NCBI RefSeq assembly: GCF_023264675.1
Contig: NZ_JAHFVG010000005.1
Span: 1 to 64,000, forward strand
Length of the DNA stretch: 64,000 bases
Direction: 5' to 3'
From: Rhodococcus sp. (in: high G+C Gram-positive bacteria)
GTDB lineage: Bacteria; Actinomycetota; Actinomycetes; Mycobacteriales; Mycobacteriaceae
In this document: in pieces, positions 1-9,888 of the stretch
Layout of the letters: the number at the start of each line of letters is the position of its first letter
Position numbering within the stretch: position 1 is the first letter of the stretch
Notes under the pieces: model-generated
The model's input: the letters and a program-made list of their open reading frames with translations, nothing else
Told to the model about the DNA's origin: nothing
Database searches by the model: none
Made by a program: the position numbers and the translations under genes

Positions 1-2764
1 CCGCGTTGTCACGCAGCAACCGTGCCTTGGCATTGCGACGGATCGTACCGGAGGTGACGAGGCAACCTGCGATGTTTCCGACCTTCGAGGAGCGGAACAG
101 CGCGCGGATCTCGGCCTGGCCGAGTGCGACCTCTTCGTAGATCGGCTTGAGCATGCCCTTGAGGGCCTTCTCGATCTCGTCGATCGCCTGGTAGATGACC
201 GAGTAGTACCGGATGTCGACGCCCTCACGGTTGGCAAGCTCGGTCGCTTTACCCTCCGCACGAACGTTGAAGCCGATGATGATCGCGTTGGATGCCGACG
301 CCAGGTTGACGTTGGTTTCCGTGACGCCACCGACACCGCGGTCGATGACGCGCAACTCGACCTCGTCGTCGATCTGGATTCCGAGCAACGCCTCTTCGAG
401 AGCCTCGACGGTTCCCGAGTTGTCACCCTTGAGGATCAGGTTGAGCTGTGAAGTCTCCTTCAACGCTGCATCGAGATCATCGAGGCTGATCCGCTTGCGA
501 CTCTTCGCGGCCAGCGCGTTGCGCTTGCGAGCGTTGCGTCGATCGGCGATCTGGCGAGCGATACGGTCCTCGTCGACCACGAGCAGGTTGTCGCCTGCCC
601 CTGGAACCGACGTGAAACCGATGACCTGGACGGGACGCGACGGCAGTGCCTCGGTGACATCCTCGCCGTGCTCGTCGACCATCCGACGAACGCGACCGTA
701 TGCATCGCCTGCGACGATCGAGTCACCGACACGCAGGGTTCCGCGAGCGATGAGCACCGTTGCCACCGGACCGCGACCACGGTCGAGGTGTGCCTCGATG
801 GCGACACCCTGCGCTTCCATGTCCGGGTTGGCGCGCAGATCCAAGGAGGCGTCTGCGGTCAACAGCACCGCTTCGAGAAGGGCATCGATGTTGGTGCCCT
901 GCTTGGCGGAGATGTCGACGAACATGGTGTCGCCGCCGTACTCCTCGGCGACGAGACCGTATTCGGTCAGCTGCTGCCGGATCTTGTCCGGGTTGGCGCC
1001 TTCCTTGTCGATCTTGTTGACCGCGACGACGATCGGCACGTCTGCTGCCTGAGCGTGGTTGATCGCTTCCACCGTCTGCGGCATGACGCCGTCGTCGGCT
1101 GCGACAACCAGGATCGCGAGGTCGGTGGCCTTCGCACCACGAGCACGCATAGCCGTGAAGGCCTCGTGACCCGGAGTATCGATGAACGTCACGAGACGCT
1201 CGTTGCCTTCGAGCTCGGTCAGCACCTGGTAGGCACCGATGTGCTGCGTGATGCCGCCGGCTTCGCCTTCGCGCACCGCGGTGTTACGAATCGAGTCGAG
1301 CAGCCGGGTCTTACCGTGGTCGACGTGACCCATGACGGTGACGACGGGGGGACGCTGCTCCAGATCGTCCTCGCCGCCTGCATCCTCGCCGTAGGTGAGG
1401 TCGAAGCTGTCGAGCAGCTCGCGATCCTCGTCTTCCGGGCTCACGACCTGCACGACATAGTTCATCTCGCCGCCGAGCAGTTCCAGCGTCTCGTCGTTGA
1501 CCGACTGAGTCGCCGTCACCATCTCGCCGAGATTGAACAATGCCTGGACCAATGCCGCCGGGTTGGCGTCGATCTTGTCCGCGAAGTCGGACAGCGATGC
1601 GCCGCGAGCGAGACGAATGGTCTCACCGTTGCCGCGAGGCAGCCTGACGCCGCCGACTGCGGGAGCCTGCATGCTCTCGTACTCGGCGCGTTTCGCCCGC
1701 TTCGACTTGCGTCCACGCCTCGGTGCGCCGCCTGGGCGTCCGAATGCGCCTGCTGCTGCGCCGCGCTGGCCCGGACGGCCACCGCCGCCGGGACGTCCGC
1801 GGAAGCCGCCTGCCGGAGCTCCGCCTGCCGGAGCTCCACCGGGAGCACCCGGTGCGCCACCGCCGCGGTAGCCACCGCCGCCTGCGCCGCCACCCGGACG
1901 TCCGCCCGGTGCGCCACCGGGACGACCCGGGCGACCTGCTGCAGGTCCTGGACGAGCCGAACGTGTGGGCATTGCACCCGGGTTCGGACGAGGAGGCATG
2001 GAGCCGGGGCTCGGACGAGGTCCGCCCTGGCCTGGTGCCGGACGAGGCCCACCCTGGCCTGGTGCCGGTCGGCTACCACCTTGAGGTGCAGCCGGGCGAG
2101 GTCCGCCCTGTCCCGGAGCCGGACGACCACTGCCACCGGGCCGCGGTGATCCGGCTGCCGGACGAGGAGCGGGACGCTCGGTCGGTGCCGAGGAGTAAGG
2201 GTTGTTTCCCACCCGAGGTGCCTTGGGGCCCGGCTTGGGCCCCGGTGCGCCTGGTCGAGGAGCAGAAGGCGCCGCGGGAGTTGCCGACGCCGCCGGAGCT
2301 GCTTCGGCCTCTGCCTGCGGTGCCGGTGCCGGTGCGGATTCCGCTGCCGGTGCCGGTGCCGCGGGGCGGGCCGGTGCCGGAGTGGGTCGTGACGGCGCCG
2401 GTGTAGGTGCTGCCGGTGCTACAGCCTCGACGGGTGCTGCCGGAGCAGCCTGCGTCTCGGGTGCTGCGGGTGCTGCCTCTGCCGGGGACGCCGGACGAGG
2501 GGCCGGCTTCGGGCCGGGGCGCGGTCCGCCCGGCTTCGCGCCGGTGCTCGGCTTCGGGGCGCTGCTTGCGGCGCGACCGTTGGTAGGTGCTGATTCCGAT
2601 TTCTCGGACGGGAACGACTCACGCAGTCGACGCGCGACCGGCGCTTCGACGGTGGACGATGCAGATTTTACGAACTCGCCTTGCTCTTTGAGCCGTGCGA
2701 GTAGTTCCTTACTGGTGACACCGAGTTCTTTAGCCAACTCGTGCACGCGGGCCTTGCCTGCCAC
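1..2764 (-). CDS. infB: Translation initiation factor IF-2 (3' end outside window)
   Basis: GTPase that delivers initiator fMet-tRNA to the 30S subunit. It reads from a GTG at 2764 ([16 protein letters not shown]), the typical IF-2 N-terminal helix domain, followed by a long Gly/Pro/Arg/Ala-rich linker (about 2550-1700) and then the G domain; the G1 motif GHVDHGKT lies near 1330, about residue 478. About 921 codons are present; the C-terminal end lies beyond position 1, probably fewer than 100 residues judging from usual actinobacterial IF-2 length. It is the last visible gene of the rimP-nusA-ylxR-infB operon. The low-complexity linker produces long open antisense frames that are not genes. 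Confidence 0.97.
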   Translation of the reverse strand, partial: MAGKARVHELAKELGVTSKELLARLKEQGEFVKSASSTVEAPVARRLRESFPSEKSESAPTNGRAASSAPKPSTGAKPGGPRPGPKPAPRPASPAEAAPAAPETQAAPAAPVEAVAPAAPTPAPSRPTPAPARPAAPAPAAESAPAPAPQAEAEAAPAASATPAAPSAPRPGAPGPKPGPKAPRVGNNPYSSAPTERPAPRPAAGSPRPGGSGRPAPGQGGPRPAAPQGGSRPAPGQGGPRPAPGQGGPRPSPGSMPPRPNPGAMPTRSARPGPAAGRPGRPGGAPGGRPGGGAGGGGYRGGGAPGAPGGAPAGGAPAGGFRGRPGGGGRPGQRGAAAGAFGRPGGAPRRGRKSKRAKRAEYESMQAPAVGGVRLPRGNGETIRLARGASLSDFADKIDANPAALVQALFNLGEMVTATQSVNDETLELLGGEMNYVVQVVSPEDEDRELLDSFDLTYGEDAGGEDDLEQRPPVVTVMGHVDHGKTRLLDSIRNTAVREGEAGGITQHIGAYQVLTELEGNERLVTFIDTPGHEAFTAMRARGAKATDLAILVVAADDGVMPQTVEAINHAQAADVPIVVAVNKIDKEGANPDKIRQQLTEYGLVAEEYGGDTMFVDISAKQGTNIDALLEAVLLTADASLDLRANPDMEAQGVAIEAHLDRGRGPVATVLIARGTLRVGDSIVAGDAYGRVRRMVDEHGEDVTEALPSRPVQVIGFTSVPGAGDNLLVVDEDRIARQIADRRNARKRNALAAKSRKRISLDDLDAALKETSQLNLILKGDNSGTVEALEEALLGIQIDDEVELRVIDRGVGGVTETNVNLASASNAIIIGFNVRAEGKATELANREGVDIRYYSVIYQAIDEIEKALKGMLKPIYEEVALGQAEIRALFRSSKVGNIAGCLVTSGTIRRNAKARLLRDNA

Positions 2765-2861
2765 TGCTCTCCTCACTGAGAGGCCGAGCGAGGCATGGTG
2801 CCCGCACGACCTCGGGTTATCTCCGATGGACGTTCATCGTTGGTGCTTCACGGTGTGCTCA

Positions 2862-3272
2862 TCAGTGCTGTTGCCTGTTCTTCTCGACGGGTAGTGCTCT
2901 GTCGCCCTGTTCCTCGCGTTCCCGTGACTCCCGCTCCGCTGCGACACCTTCTACGAAAGTGGTCACCGCGGACGCATCGACCGATCCGGTTACACGAAGC
3001 GCTCTGCCGAAAGCTCGGCGCCGTTCTGCATTGTCGAGGCACTTCGGGTCGGGATGCAACCAAGCACCACGACCGGGAAGCCGGTGCGTGTCATCGGGGA
3101 CGATCACGGATTCCGAGGATCCCGCATCATTTTCCGGCCGACGAATCACGACCCTCAACAGATCGGCGGACGAAACTCGTTCCTTGCACCCGACACACGT
3201 TCGCACCGGCCGACGAACTGTCGCCGAACCGGTGCTCTCATGACTCGATGCATGGAGTTCATTTCGAACCAT
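2862..3272 (-). CDS. YlxR family (DUF448) RNA-binding protein
   Basis: Small basic protein of 136 residues with the family signature RTCVGCKER near residue 25 and GRGAWLHPDPKC in the middle. YlxR proteins are usually encoded between nusA and infB, as here, and are thought to bind RNA or act as nucleoid-associated regulators; the exact role is not certain. The ATG at 3272 is followed by about 20 poorly conserved residues before the core, so a later start is possible. The C-terminal tail is rich in Glu/Arg. It lies 44 bp downstream of nusA and 97 bp upstream of infB in the same operon. Confidence 0.9.
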   Translation of the reverse strand: MVRNELHASSHESTGSATVRRPVRTCVGCKERVSSADLLRVVIRRPENDAGSSESVIVPDDTHRLPGRGAWLHPDPKCLDNAERRRAFGRALRVTGSVDASAVTTFVEGVAAERESREREEQGDRALPVEKNRQQH

Positions 3273-3316
3273 CGACCACTCTACCGCTGTATTGCCTCGA
3301 ACTCCGCATTCCGACC

Positions 3317-4327
3317 TTACGCGCTGGTCGACTCGGGTGCCGCGGCCGCGTCACTCCGAATATCGATACGCCATCCGGTCAGACGAGCAGCAAGGCGGGC
3401 GTTCTGGCCCTCCTTGCCGATAGCCAGTGACAGCTGGTAATCGGGAACGACGACACGGGCAGCGCGAGCCGCCGCGTCGACCACCGTGACCGAGACAACC
3501 TTCGACGGCGACAGTGCATTCCCCACGAATCGTGCGGGGTCCTCGTCGAAATCGATGATGTCGATCTTCTCGCCCGCCAACTCACTCATCACGTTGCGTA
3601 CGCGCTGCCCCATGGGGCCGATGCATGCGCCCTTCGCATTGAGTCCCGACACCGTGGACTGGACCGCGATCTTCGACCGGTGTCCGGACTCACGCGCCAC
3701 CGCGATGATCTCCACCGACCCGTCGGCGATCTCGGGAACCTCGAGGGCGAACAACTTACGAACCAGATTCGGATGTGTTCGCGACAGCGTGATCTGTGGC
3801 CCGCGCTGCCCGCGTGCGACGCCGACGACGTAGCACTTCAGGCGCTCGCCGTGCTCGTAGCTTTCGCCGGGAACCTGCTCGGCCGGCGGAAGCAGACCGT
3901 CCGCGCCGTTCGCATCACTGCCGATGCGAACGATGACCGTGCCTTTCGCGTTCGCCCGCGTATCGCGCTGAATCACGCCGTTGACGATCTCACCCTCGTG
4001 GGTGGAGTACTCGCCGAACGATCTCTCGTGTTCTGCGTCGCGCAGTCGCTGCAAGATGACCTGGCGCGCCGTGGTCGCTGCAATTCGACCGAAGCCCTCC
4101 GGGGTGTCGTCCCACTCCGAAATGGTGTTGCCGTCTTCGTCGATCTCCTTGGCCATCACCTTCACCGAACCGGACTTGCGGTCGACGTCGATCCACGCAT
4201 GCTGCTGGTGGCCTTCGGTATGCCGGTACGCGGTCAGCAATGCAGTCTGAATCGTCGAGATCACGGTCTCGATGGAGACCCCTTTCTCCGCCTCGATCGC
4301 GCGCAGCGCTGCAATGTCGATATTCAC
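3317..4327 (-). CDS. nusA: Transcription termination/antitermination factor NusA
   Basis: 336-residue RNA polymerase-binding protein acting in pausing, termination and antitermination. Visible parts: N-terminal RNAP-binding domain (about 1-110), S1 domain (about 115-185), and two KH domains (about 190-330) with [12 protein letters not shown] and [18 protein letters not shown]. It lacks the C-terminal acidic repeats of E. coli NusA, as is usual for actinobacteria. The GTG start at 4327 overlaps the rimP stop by 4 bp, indicating translational coupling. Confidence 0.97.
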   Translation of the reverse strand: MNIDIAALRAIEAEKGVSIETVISTIQTALLTAYRHTEGHQQHAWIDVDRKSGSVKVMAKEIDEDGNTISEWDDTPEGFGRIAATTARQVILQRLRDAEHERSFGEYSTHEGEIVNGVIQRDTRANAKGTVIVRIGSDANGADGLLPPAEQVPGESYEHGERLKCYVVGVARGQRGPQITLSRTHPNLVRKLFALEVPEIADGSVEIIAVARESGHRSKIAVQSTVSGLNAKGACIGPMGQRVRNVMSELAGEKIDIIDFDEDPARFVGNALSPSKVVSVTVVDAAARAARVVVPDYQLSLAIGKEGQNARLAARLTGWRIDIRSDAAAAPESTSA

Positions 4328-4899
4328 TTGTCGGACCCTTCTTCCGGTGTTTCCACGTTCACGATCTCGTCGGAGTCGGCCGGGGCAGGCCGCCCGCCGA
4401 CAACCCCACCCGCCAACTCCATCTCGTCGGCTTTCGGCCGCGAGAACTCTACTTGCACAACAGCCTTGACGACTTTCGACAGTTCGATGCTTCGCGTGGC
4501 GAGCACACCCTTGGTCCGGGTGACGAGAGTCACCGAGTCACCGTCGAGCGGCCCTACACGCCCTTCGAGCTTCTGATCTTCCAGTTCGATTCGAACTGCT
4601 CTCCCTCTGGCGCGACGCCAGTGGCGGTCCTCCGTCAGCGGACGGTCGATTCCAGGCGTGGTGACTTCGAGCGTGTACGGCGCTTCGCCGAAATCCGACA
4701 CGCCGTCGAAAATCTCGGCGATATCCCGGCTCAGGGCGGGCAGCGCGTCGAGGTCGATGCCTTCTTCACGATCGACCATGATCTTCACGGCACTGTGGCG
4801 GCCGGCAGACACCACGGTGACGCCCTCGAGGTCGAAACCCTTGCCGTGGACTAGATCGGACAGGAGCGCAACGACCCTCTCCTCGGTCGGAACAGGCAT
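4324..4899 (-). CDS. rimP: Ribosome maturation factor RimP
   Basis: 191-residue factor needed for 30S subunit maturation. The start MPVPTEERV at 4899 was chosen because a GAGGAG Shine-Dalgarno lies 10 bases upstream; the frame stays open much further upstream but that part is low-complexity and antisense to the lipoprotein gene. The motif [14 protein letters not shown] is the RimP hallmark. It is the first gene of the rimP-nusA-ylxR-infB operon. The stop overlaps the nusA start by 4 bp. The C-terminal 25 residues are variable. Confidence 0.95.
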   Translation of the reverse strand: MPVPTEERVVALLSDLVHGKGFDLEGVTVVSAGRHSAVKIMVDREEGIDLDALPALSRDIAEIFDGVSDFGEAPYTLEVTTPGIDRPLTEDRHWRRARGRAVRIELEDQKLEGRVGPLDGDSVTLVTRTKGVLATRSIELSKVVKAVVQVEFSRPKADEMELAGGVVGGRPAPADSDEIVNVETPEEGSDK

Positions 4900-5033
4900 C
4901 GTGGTGACACTCCTCGTGAAGTTGTGGGTCGGATCAGCTCGAACTGTGAACGTACAGCCTAGCGCCCTTCCGAGGCCTTCGTGACCAGGTCCGGATGTGC
5001 AGGATCCGAAGCGAACCTGGCACCATATGGGGC

Positions 5034-5534
5034 GTGCCGACGTCCCCGCTCCCCCGTTCGCTCTCTCGCCGTGCAGCGTTCCGGCTGACAGCGGGCGCAG
5101 TTCTGACGACGGTCGGGCTGGTGACGACCACCGCATGCTCCTCGGGCGAGGACGTAGCGGCAACGGTCGACACACTCTCCACCCACCTCCGGCTTGCACG
5201 CCGCGACGCAGCCGCGGCGGGGGCGTTGATCGCCGTGCTTCCTGCCGACGCCGACTCCTTGACCGTCGTACAGACCGAACGCACCGCACACGCGGACGCG
5301 CTCCAGACGGAGATCGATCGGGTGGCGGGTGGACCACAGGAAACGTCGACCACGGTTTCGACCACCACTGCCGCTCCTGCACCGCCTCCGACACTGGACG
5401 AGTTGAAAACGTATCTGTCGGAATCACAGCGAGGTGCGGCCGACGCGTCCCGCAACGAATCCGGATACCGAGCAGGCCTTCTCGGTTCCATCAGCGCTGC
5501 GTGCGCCGTCGAATCCACGGTGGTGCTCGCATGA
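5034..5534 (+). CDS. Putative Tat-type lipoprotein, function unknown
   Basis: 166 residues from a GTG at 5034. The N-terminus holds an SRRAAFRL twin-arginine stretch, a hydrophobic segment and a lipobox-like TTAC followed by SSGED, so it is probably exported folded and lipid-anchored at the outer face of the membrane. The mature part is helical, with a Thr/Pro/Ala-rich linker (TTTAAPAPPPT). It overlaps the ferritin-like gene downstream by ATGA, so the two are probably made and work together. Position between rimP and proS matches the Rv2843/Rv2844 region of M. tuberculosis (from memory). No enzymatic motif was seen. Confidence 0.75.
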   Translation: MPTSPLPRSLSRRAAFRLTAGAVLTTVGLVTTTACSSGEDVAATVDTLSTHLRLARRDAAAAGALIAVLPADADSLTVVQTERTAHADALQTEIDRVAGGPQETSTTVSTTTAAPAPPPTLDELKTYLSESQRGAADASRNESGYRAGLLGSISAACAVESTVVLA

Positions 5535-5971
5535 GCGATCTGGGCGACGAGCAGCAGGCGCTGGTGGACGCATTGAACGCGGAATATGCCGCGGTGTTCG
5601 CGTACGGAATCGTCGGCGCGTTCTCCAATCCCGCGCGGGCCGACCTCGTGGCCCAGAACGCCGCAGCACATCGCGCGCGCCGCGACTCGACCATCGATGC
5701 ACTGAAGGCCGCGAGTGTCACTGTCCCCCAGCCCGCTACGGCCTATTCCATTCCGTTCACCGTGACAGACGCCATCACTGCTGCCCAATTGGCGGCACAA
5801 GCCGAGGTGGACACATCCGTTGCCTGGCGCTCGGTGATCGAACGCAGCGATTCCGGTCCCACCAGAGAGACCGGAACCACTGCACTCACCGAAGCTGCCC
5901 TGCGGCTTGCGAACTGGCGTCAGATCCTCGGCGTGGTTCCGTCGACGACCGCATTTCCCGGTCAGCTTTGA
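5531..5971 (+). CDS. DUF4439 ferritin-like domain protein
   Basis: 146-residue all-helical protein beginning MSDLGDEQQALVDALNAEY. The pattern of E-Y-x3-F-A-Y and later H-R-A-R-R-D is that of the DUF4439 ferritin-like superfamily (four-helix bundle); metal binding is plausible but unproven here. The ATG overlaps the stop of the upstream lipoprotein gene by 4 bp. Its last 86 bases overlap the 3' end of the MFS gene on the opposite strand. It probably functions with the upstream lipoprotein; substrate unknown. Confidence 0.8.
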   Translation: MSDLGDEQQALVDALNAEYAAVFAYGIVGAFSNPARADLVAQNAAAHRARRDSTIDALKAASVTVPQPATAYSIPFTVTDAITAAQLAAQAEVDTSVAWRSVIERSDSGPTRETGTTALTEAALRLANWRQILGVVPSTTAFPGQL

Positions 5972-7379
5972 TTCGACCTGGCTTCGGACGACCTGGCATG
6001 AAGGCCGCGGCGACGATGCCCACCGCCACTGCGCCTGCTCCGACGAGTAGCGCGGGCGCAAGCGCGTCGGTATAGCCGGTCGGGGTCAGCGATCCGCCCG
6101 CGCCGAGGAAGACTGCGGTCAACACTGCAATTCCGAGCGCGACGCCGATCTCCCTGATGGTGGAGTTCGTGCTGCTCGCGGTTGCATGATCGACCTCGGC
6201 CATATCCGCCAGTACCGCTGTTGCCGAGGGTGCAAAGGTGAGACCCATTCCGACACCGGCCATGGCAAGCGCGGGGACCATCGAGACGTAGTCGGTGCCC
6301 GGTCCGAGAATTATCGCCATCCACACCAGCGACCCGGATTGGAGCACGAGCCCGCTCACCAGCAACGCACGAAGTCCCAAGCGAGGGGCGAGGATACCGG
6401 CCAACGGCGCAACAACCATCGGTGCCGCCGTCCACGGCAATGTTCGCAATCCAGCCTGAAACGGGGTGTACCCCATGACAATCTGTAGGTACTGGGAGAG
6501 CAGGAACACCGCGCCGAACATGCCGAGCGTGAAGGCGATTCCGATGACGTTCGCGAGCGAGAAACTCCGGGAGCGGAACAACCGCAAGGGCACAACCGGG
6601 AACGCCGTTCGCGCCTGCCTGGTTACGAATCCGCCGACGAAAGCCGCGGACCCGACGAACGAGAGCAGCACCTCGGCCGACGCCCATCCGTCGTCGTTCC
6701 CGTGCACGACGGCCCACACGAGCAGAAAGACTCCCGCTCCGGCCAGAAGGATTCCGAGGATGTCCAGCGGCTGGGTTCGCCCACGGGACTCCTTCAGCGC
6801 GACGAGAGCGAGCGGCACCGCGACGAGCGCCACGGGAACGTTGATCCAGAAAATCGCTTCCCAGGAGATTCCATCCACCACGGCGCCACCCACCACGGGC
6901 CCGAGAGCCACACCGAGTCCCGACACTCCACCCCAGATACCAATGGCCAGAGCGCGTTTCGTTGCAGGCACGACTCCGGCCAGTAGCGTGAGCGAGAGCG
7001 GCATGATTGCCGCCGCCCCGGCACCCTGCACGGCCCGGGCAGCGATCAACATCGCCGGAGTCGTTGCCAGCGCCGATGCGATCGACGCGAACGTGAACAC
7101 GGCAATTCCGCCGAGAAACACCTTCCGCCTGCCCCATCGATCGCCCAGAGTTGCTGCGGCCAGCATGAGAGTGGCAAAGCTCAGCGTGTATGCGTTCAGG
7201 AACCACTGCAGTTCACCGACCGATGCGTTCAGGTCGGCTTGAATGACGGGCAGTGCGCTCGTCATCACGAGATTGTCGAGCGTGGCCATGAACATCGGCA
7301 GGGATGCGGCGACGAGGCCGACCCAGATCGGAATTCTGCGACCGGTGGAGCTGTGAGGCGGAGAAGTTGTCGTCGACAT
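5886..7379 (-). CDS. MFS transporter, DHA2-type (14 TM) drug exporter
   Basis: 497-residue major facilitator with fourteen predicted hydrophobic segments. MFMATLDNLVMTSALPVIQ in TM1 and LGDRWGRRKVF in loop 2-3 are the DHA2/QacA-family motifs A and D1, and WEAIFWINVPV the motif after TM5. The ATG at 7379 (MSTTTSPPHSS) is preferred; the reading frame extends upstream but into the control region. A promoter with TTGACA, a 17-bp spacer and TAGCGT lies at 7484-7456, and a perfect palindrome fills that spacer, so the divergent TetR gene most likely represses it. The C-terminal tail after the last helix is basic and overlaps the DUF4439 gene antisense. Substrate unknown. Confidence 0.93.
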   Translation of the reverse strand: MSTTTSPPHSSTGRRIPIWVGLVAASLPMFMATLDNLVMTSALPVIQADLNASVGELQWFLNAYTLSFATLMLAAATLGDRWGRRKVFLGGIAVFTFASIASALATTPAMLIAARAVQGAGAAAIMPLSLTLLAGVVPATKRALAIGIWGGVSGLGVALGPVVGGAVVDGISWEAIFWINVPVALVAVPLALVALKESRGRTQPLDILGILLAGAGVFLLVWAVVHGNDDGWASAEVLLSFVGSAAFVGGFVTRQARTAFPVVPLRLFRSRSFSLANVIGIAFTLGMFGAVFLLSQYLQIVMGYTPFQAGLRTLPWTAAPMVVAPLAGILAPRLGLRALLVSGLVLQSGSLVWMAIILGPGTDYVSMVPALAMAGVGMGLTFAPSATAVLADMAEVDHATASSTNSTIREIGVALGIAVLTAVFLGAGGSLTPTGYTDALAPALLVGAGAVAVGIVAAAFMPGRPKPGRIKADREMRSSTEPRRGSDASSQAAGQLR

Positions 7380-7455
7380 CGAGTGCACCTTCCTCGAACA
7401 TGCGGCATACCCGCCGCGACACCTGGTAAGCATCGAATGATTACTTATGCGACCG

Positions 7456-7484
7456 ACGCTAGTTATCAACTGATAACCTGTCAA
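7456..7484 (-). promoter_or_regulatory. MFS promoter with TetR operator in the spacer
   Basis: On the minus strand TTGACA (7484-7479) and TAGCGT (7461-7456) are separated by 17 bp. The spacer contains the perfect inverted repeat GTTATCA-AC-TGATAAC (7462-7477). On the plus strand the right arm reads TGATAAC, a possible -10 element 8 bp upstream of the TetR ATG, which has no clear Shine-Dalgarno; a leaderless TetR transcript under autoregulation is therefore plausible. Sequence observation plus inference. Confidence 0.7.
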
Positions 7485-7485
7485 T

Positions 7486-8073
7486 ATGGCAGCGCCGACG
7501 AAATCACGCATGGACGTCAACGACCGCCGCGCACTGGTCTTGACCGCGGCCACTCGAGCGTTCGCACGCGGTGGATACGCCGGGACGAGCACCGATGCCG
7601 TGGCCAAGGAAGCCGAGGTGTCGCAGCCCTACGTGGTTCGAATGTTCGGCACCAAGAGCGAACTGTTCAGGCTTGTATTCCAGCGGTCCATCGACGGAAT
7701 CATGGAGGCGTTCGACGCGGTGTTGACGGCAGGTCATTCCACCGACGACATCTGGGCTGCACTCGGAGCGGCGTACACCGAGCTGGTGGCCGACCGAGAC
7801 CTGCTCCTCGTTCTGATGCACGGATTCACCGCGGGAGCGGCACCGGAGATCGGTGCACAGGGCCGAGCGGGCATGTCGGCGATCTACGCCCAGATCGTGG
7901 ACGGAACGGGGTGTGCGCCGGAAGATGCCCGACAGTTCATCGCCCACGGAATGTTGCTCAATTGCCTACTTGCAATGCAGGCACCCGAGTTCGCCGAGAA
8001 GGACTCACCTCTCGGCGAACTGTCGGACTGCGCATTCGGTCCCGGACTGGAACGATTGAAGCCCCCGAGCTAG
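7486..8073 (+). CDS. TetR/AcrR family transcriptional regulator
   Basis: 195 residues with an N-terminal helix-turn-helix (about 16-60: LTAATRAFARGGYAGTSTDA, then VSQPYVVRMFGTKSELF). The C-terminal ligand domain is TetR-like without an assignable ligand. It is divergent from the MFS exporter with a palindrome in the 106-bp gap, the usual arrangement for a local repressor of an efflux pump. The stop overlaps the stop of the convergent acyl-CoA dehydrogenase gene by 4 bp. Confidence 0.92.
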   Translation: MAAPTKSRMDVNDRRALVLTAATRAFARGGYAGTSTDAVAKEAEVSQPYVVRMFGTKSELFRLVFQRSIDGIMEAFDAVLTAGHSTDDIWAALGAAYTELVADRDLLLVLMHGFTAGAAPEIGAQGRAGMSAIYAQIVDGTGCAPEDARQFIAHGMLLNCLLAMQAPEFAEKDSPLGELSDCAFGPGLERLKPPS

Positions 8074-9791
8074 GCCTTCATCTCGTAGACACCGTCGTAC
8101 GTCAGTACTTCGTTCCACACTGTCTCGAAGCGTCCCTGATCGACTACCGGCTTGCGGATTGCACCGAGCGCCCACGACTGCTGAGCCTCGGTCGACGACG
8201 GCTTTCCGTACAGCGCAACGGCGTAACCGGAGAAGTCCCTGATCTGAAAGTCGAAGATCTGATCGACGAGCTCGGTCGACACGGAGTCGGCAGCCTCGAG
8301 AACGAGGTGACCGTAGACGACCAACGAGAACAGGTGCCCGACGTTGAGCAGGAAGTCGAGGTCCTTCTGCTGGCCTTCGTCGGGTGCCGCATCGGTCAGG
8401 AACTGCTTGAACGCAAGCACCTGTTCGTAGAATCGGCCGACATTCGGCAGATGCGAGTATTTTTCGTAGACCGGAGCCCAGTCGTGGAACCGCACCTTCC
8501 CCGCGCCGCGCGCAGGGCCCTGAGCGAAGAAGAAAGTGTCGTCGATCGCATCGTCACGTACACCCACTTCCGCGTACTCGGCGGGTGCGAACATGTACGC
8601 CGGCATGAACTTCAACATCAGAGCAACGTTGACATGCACTGTCCCCTCGAGTTTCGGCAAGGTACCGATCAGCTGTGCGGCTTCGCGGAAATACGTGTCC
8701 TTTTCGTACCCCTTGGCCGCGATGACGTCGTGTAGTGCCCGAACCGCCGTTTCGCCTTCGGAGGTGACCTTCGCCTTGGTCATCGGATTGAACAGCAGGT
8801 ATCGACGGTCCTCCAGGCTTGCGCTCCTGAAGTAGTCCGTGGCTCGTGCACTGAAGAGTTTCATCGCGATCACACGCGCGTAGGCGTCGACGAAACTTGC
8901 ACGCACGTGCGGAAATTCGGTGACCCGATTGCCGTAGAGGATCCGGTTGTGCGCGTGAGTGATCGCCTCGTGGAACGCGTGTTCGGTGATGCCGATGGAT
9001 CCGGTACAGAGGTTGAACTTGCCGACGTTCACCGTGTTGAGTGCCGCGGAGAATGCGTCGGCTCCCGTGTGCAGAATGTCCTCGGAACGGACCGGGTAGT
9101 TCTCGAGCACGAACGTGCTGACGAACATCTGCCCGTGAACGACGTTGTCCCGCAGCGAATAGTTGTCGTGGTCGCTGTCCGCAACGAAGAAGACGTACGC
9201 ATCGGGACCTTCGATGTCGGTCCGTCTGCCGAAGACGGAGACCATCCCGGCCACGTTCCCGTTACCGATGTAGTACTTCTCCCCCGATGCCGTGAATTCG
9301 ACACCATCCGTGGCGCTTGGTTCGAGGAGGAGATCGGTGGAGTAGACGTCGGCGCCGTGGGCCCGCTCGGACAGGCCGAAGGCCATGACGCCACCGTCGT
9401 CGAGTACCCGAGCGGCGCGCTTCTTCGCTGCCTCGTTCTCGCTCATCCAGATCGGGCCGAGCCCGAGCACCGTGACCTGCCACGCGTACCAGTACGACAA
9501 CCCGTAGAACCCGAGGATCTCGCTCAACACAGCGTTGCGCGAGGCATCCCAGCGCTTGTTCGGGTCACCGTCCGCGTACTCGGCCGGGGTACAGAAGGTC
9601 GCGAAGAGCTTCTCCTTTGCGACGAACTCCAGGAAGTCGCCCGTCCACACAGCCCCGAGATCGTCGGCGAGCAGACGTTTCTTGCCGCGGTCCTCGAACC
9701 AGTCGATCAGGGCCGTCAACTGCCGGGCGGTCTCGTCGTCGAAACCCGACGTGTCGAGTTTCGTTGGATCGAACAGAGCAAGGTGCGTCAC
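8070..9791 (-). CDS. Acyl-CoA dehydrogenase family protein
   Basis: 573-residue flavoprotein, longer than ordinary acyl-CoA dehydrogenases (about 380-400), like the large actinobacterial FadE subtypes. The middle contains the FAD/acyl-CoA region (GVMAFGLSERAHGADVYSTD, ASGEKYYIGNGN) and the helical C-terminal domain with NLCTGSIGITEHAFHEAITH and YGNRVTEFPHVRASF. Presumably it oxidises an acyl-CoA thioester using FAD with an electron-transfer flavoprotein; the substrate cannot be read from the sequence. It stands alone, with proS upstream on the same strand (97-bp gap). ATG start at 9791. Confidence 0.9.
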   Translation of the reverse strand: MTHLALFDPTKLDTSGFDDETARQLTALIDWFEDRGKKRLLADDLGAVWTGDFLEFVAKEKLFATFCTPAEYADGDPNKRWDASRNAVLSEILGFYGLSYWYAWQVTVLGLGPIWMSENEAAKKRAARVLDDGGVMAFGLSERAHGADVYSTDLLLEPSATDGVEFTASGEKYYIGNGNVAGMVSVFGRRTDIEGPDAYVFFVADSDHDNYSLRDNVVHGQMFVSTFVLENYPVRSEDILHTGADAFSAALNTVNVGKFNLCTGSIGITEHAFHEAITHAHNRILYGNRVTEFPHVRASFVDAYARVIAMKLFSARATDYFRSASLEDRRYLLFNPMTKAKVTSEGETAVRALHDVIAAKGYEKDTYFREAAQLIGTLPKLEGTVHVNVALMLKFMPAYMFAPAEYAEVGVRDDAIDDTFFFAQGPARGAGKVRFHDWAPVYEKYSHLPNVGRFYEQVLAFKQFLTDAAPDEGQQKDLDFLLNVGHLFSLVVYGHLVLEAADSVSTELVDQIFDFQIRDFSGYAVALYGKPSSTEAQQSWALGAIRKPVVDQGRFETVWNEVLTYDGVYEMKA

Positions 9792-9888
9792 GCTGATGCC
9801 TCTCCTAGTCGGACCTGCACGCTCGGGTCACGTCGCAACCTCCGCTGCCATCCGAAGCTACCAGCGAGTAACCGACCGGGCAGGAAAA

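Noticed and set aside
668-2149. Long open frames opposite infB
   Set aside because: They mirror the Gly/Pro/Arg-rich IF-2 linker on the other strand, have low-complexity translations and lack any motif.
4900-5427. Upstream extension of rimP
   Set aside because: The frame is open but antisense to the lipoprotein gene; similarity starts at MPVPTEERV, which has its own Shine-Dalgarno.
7239-8735. 498-codon plus-strand frame across tetR and the acyl-CoA dehydrogenase
   Set aside because: It covers the TetR gene in another frame and the dehydrogenase in antisense; Arg/His/Gly-rich translation without similarity.
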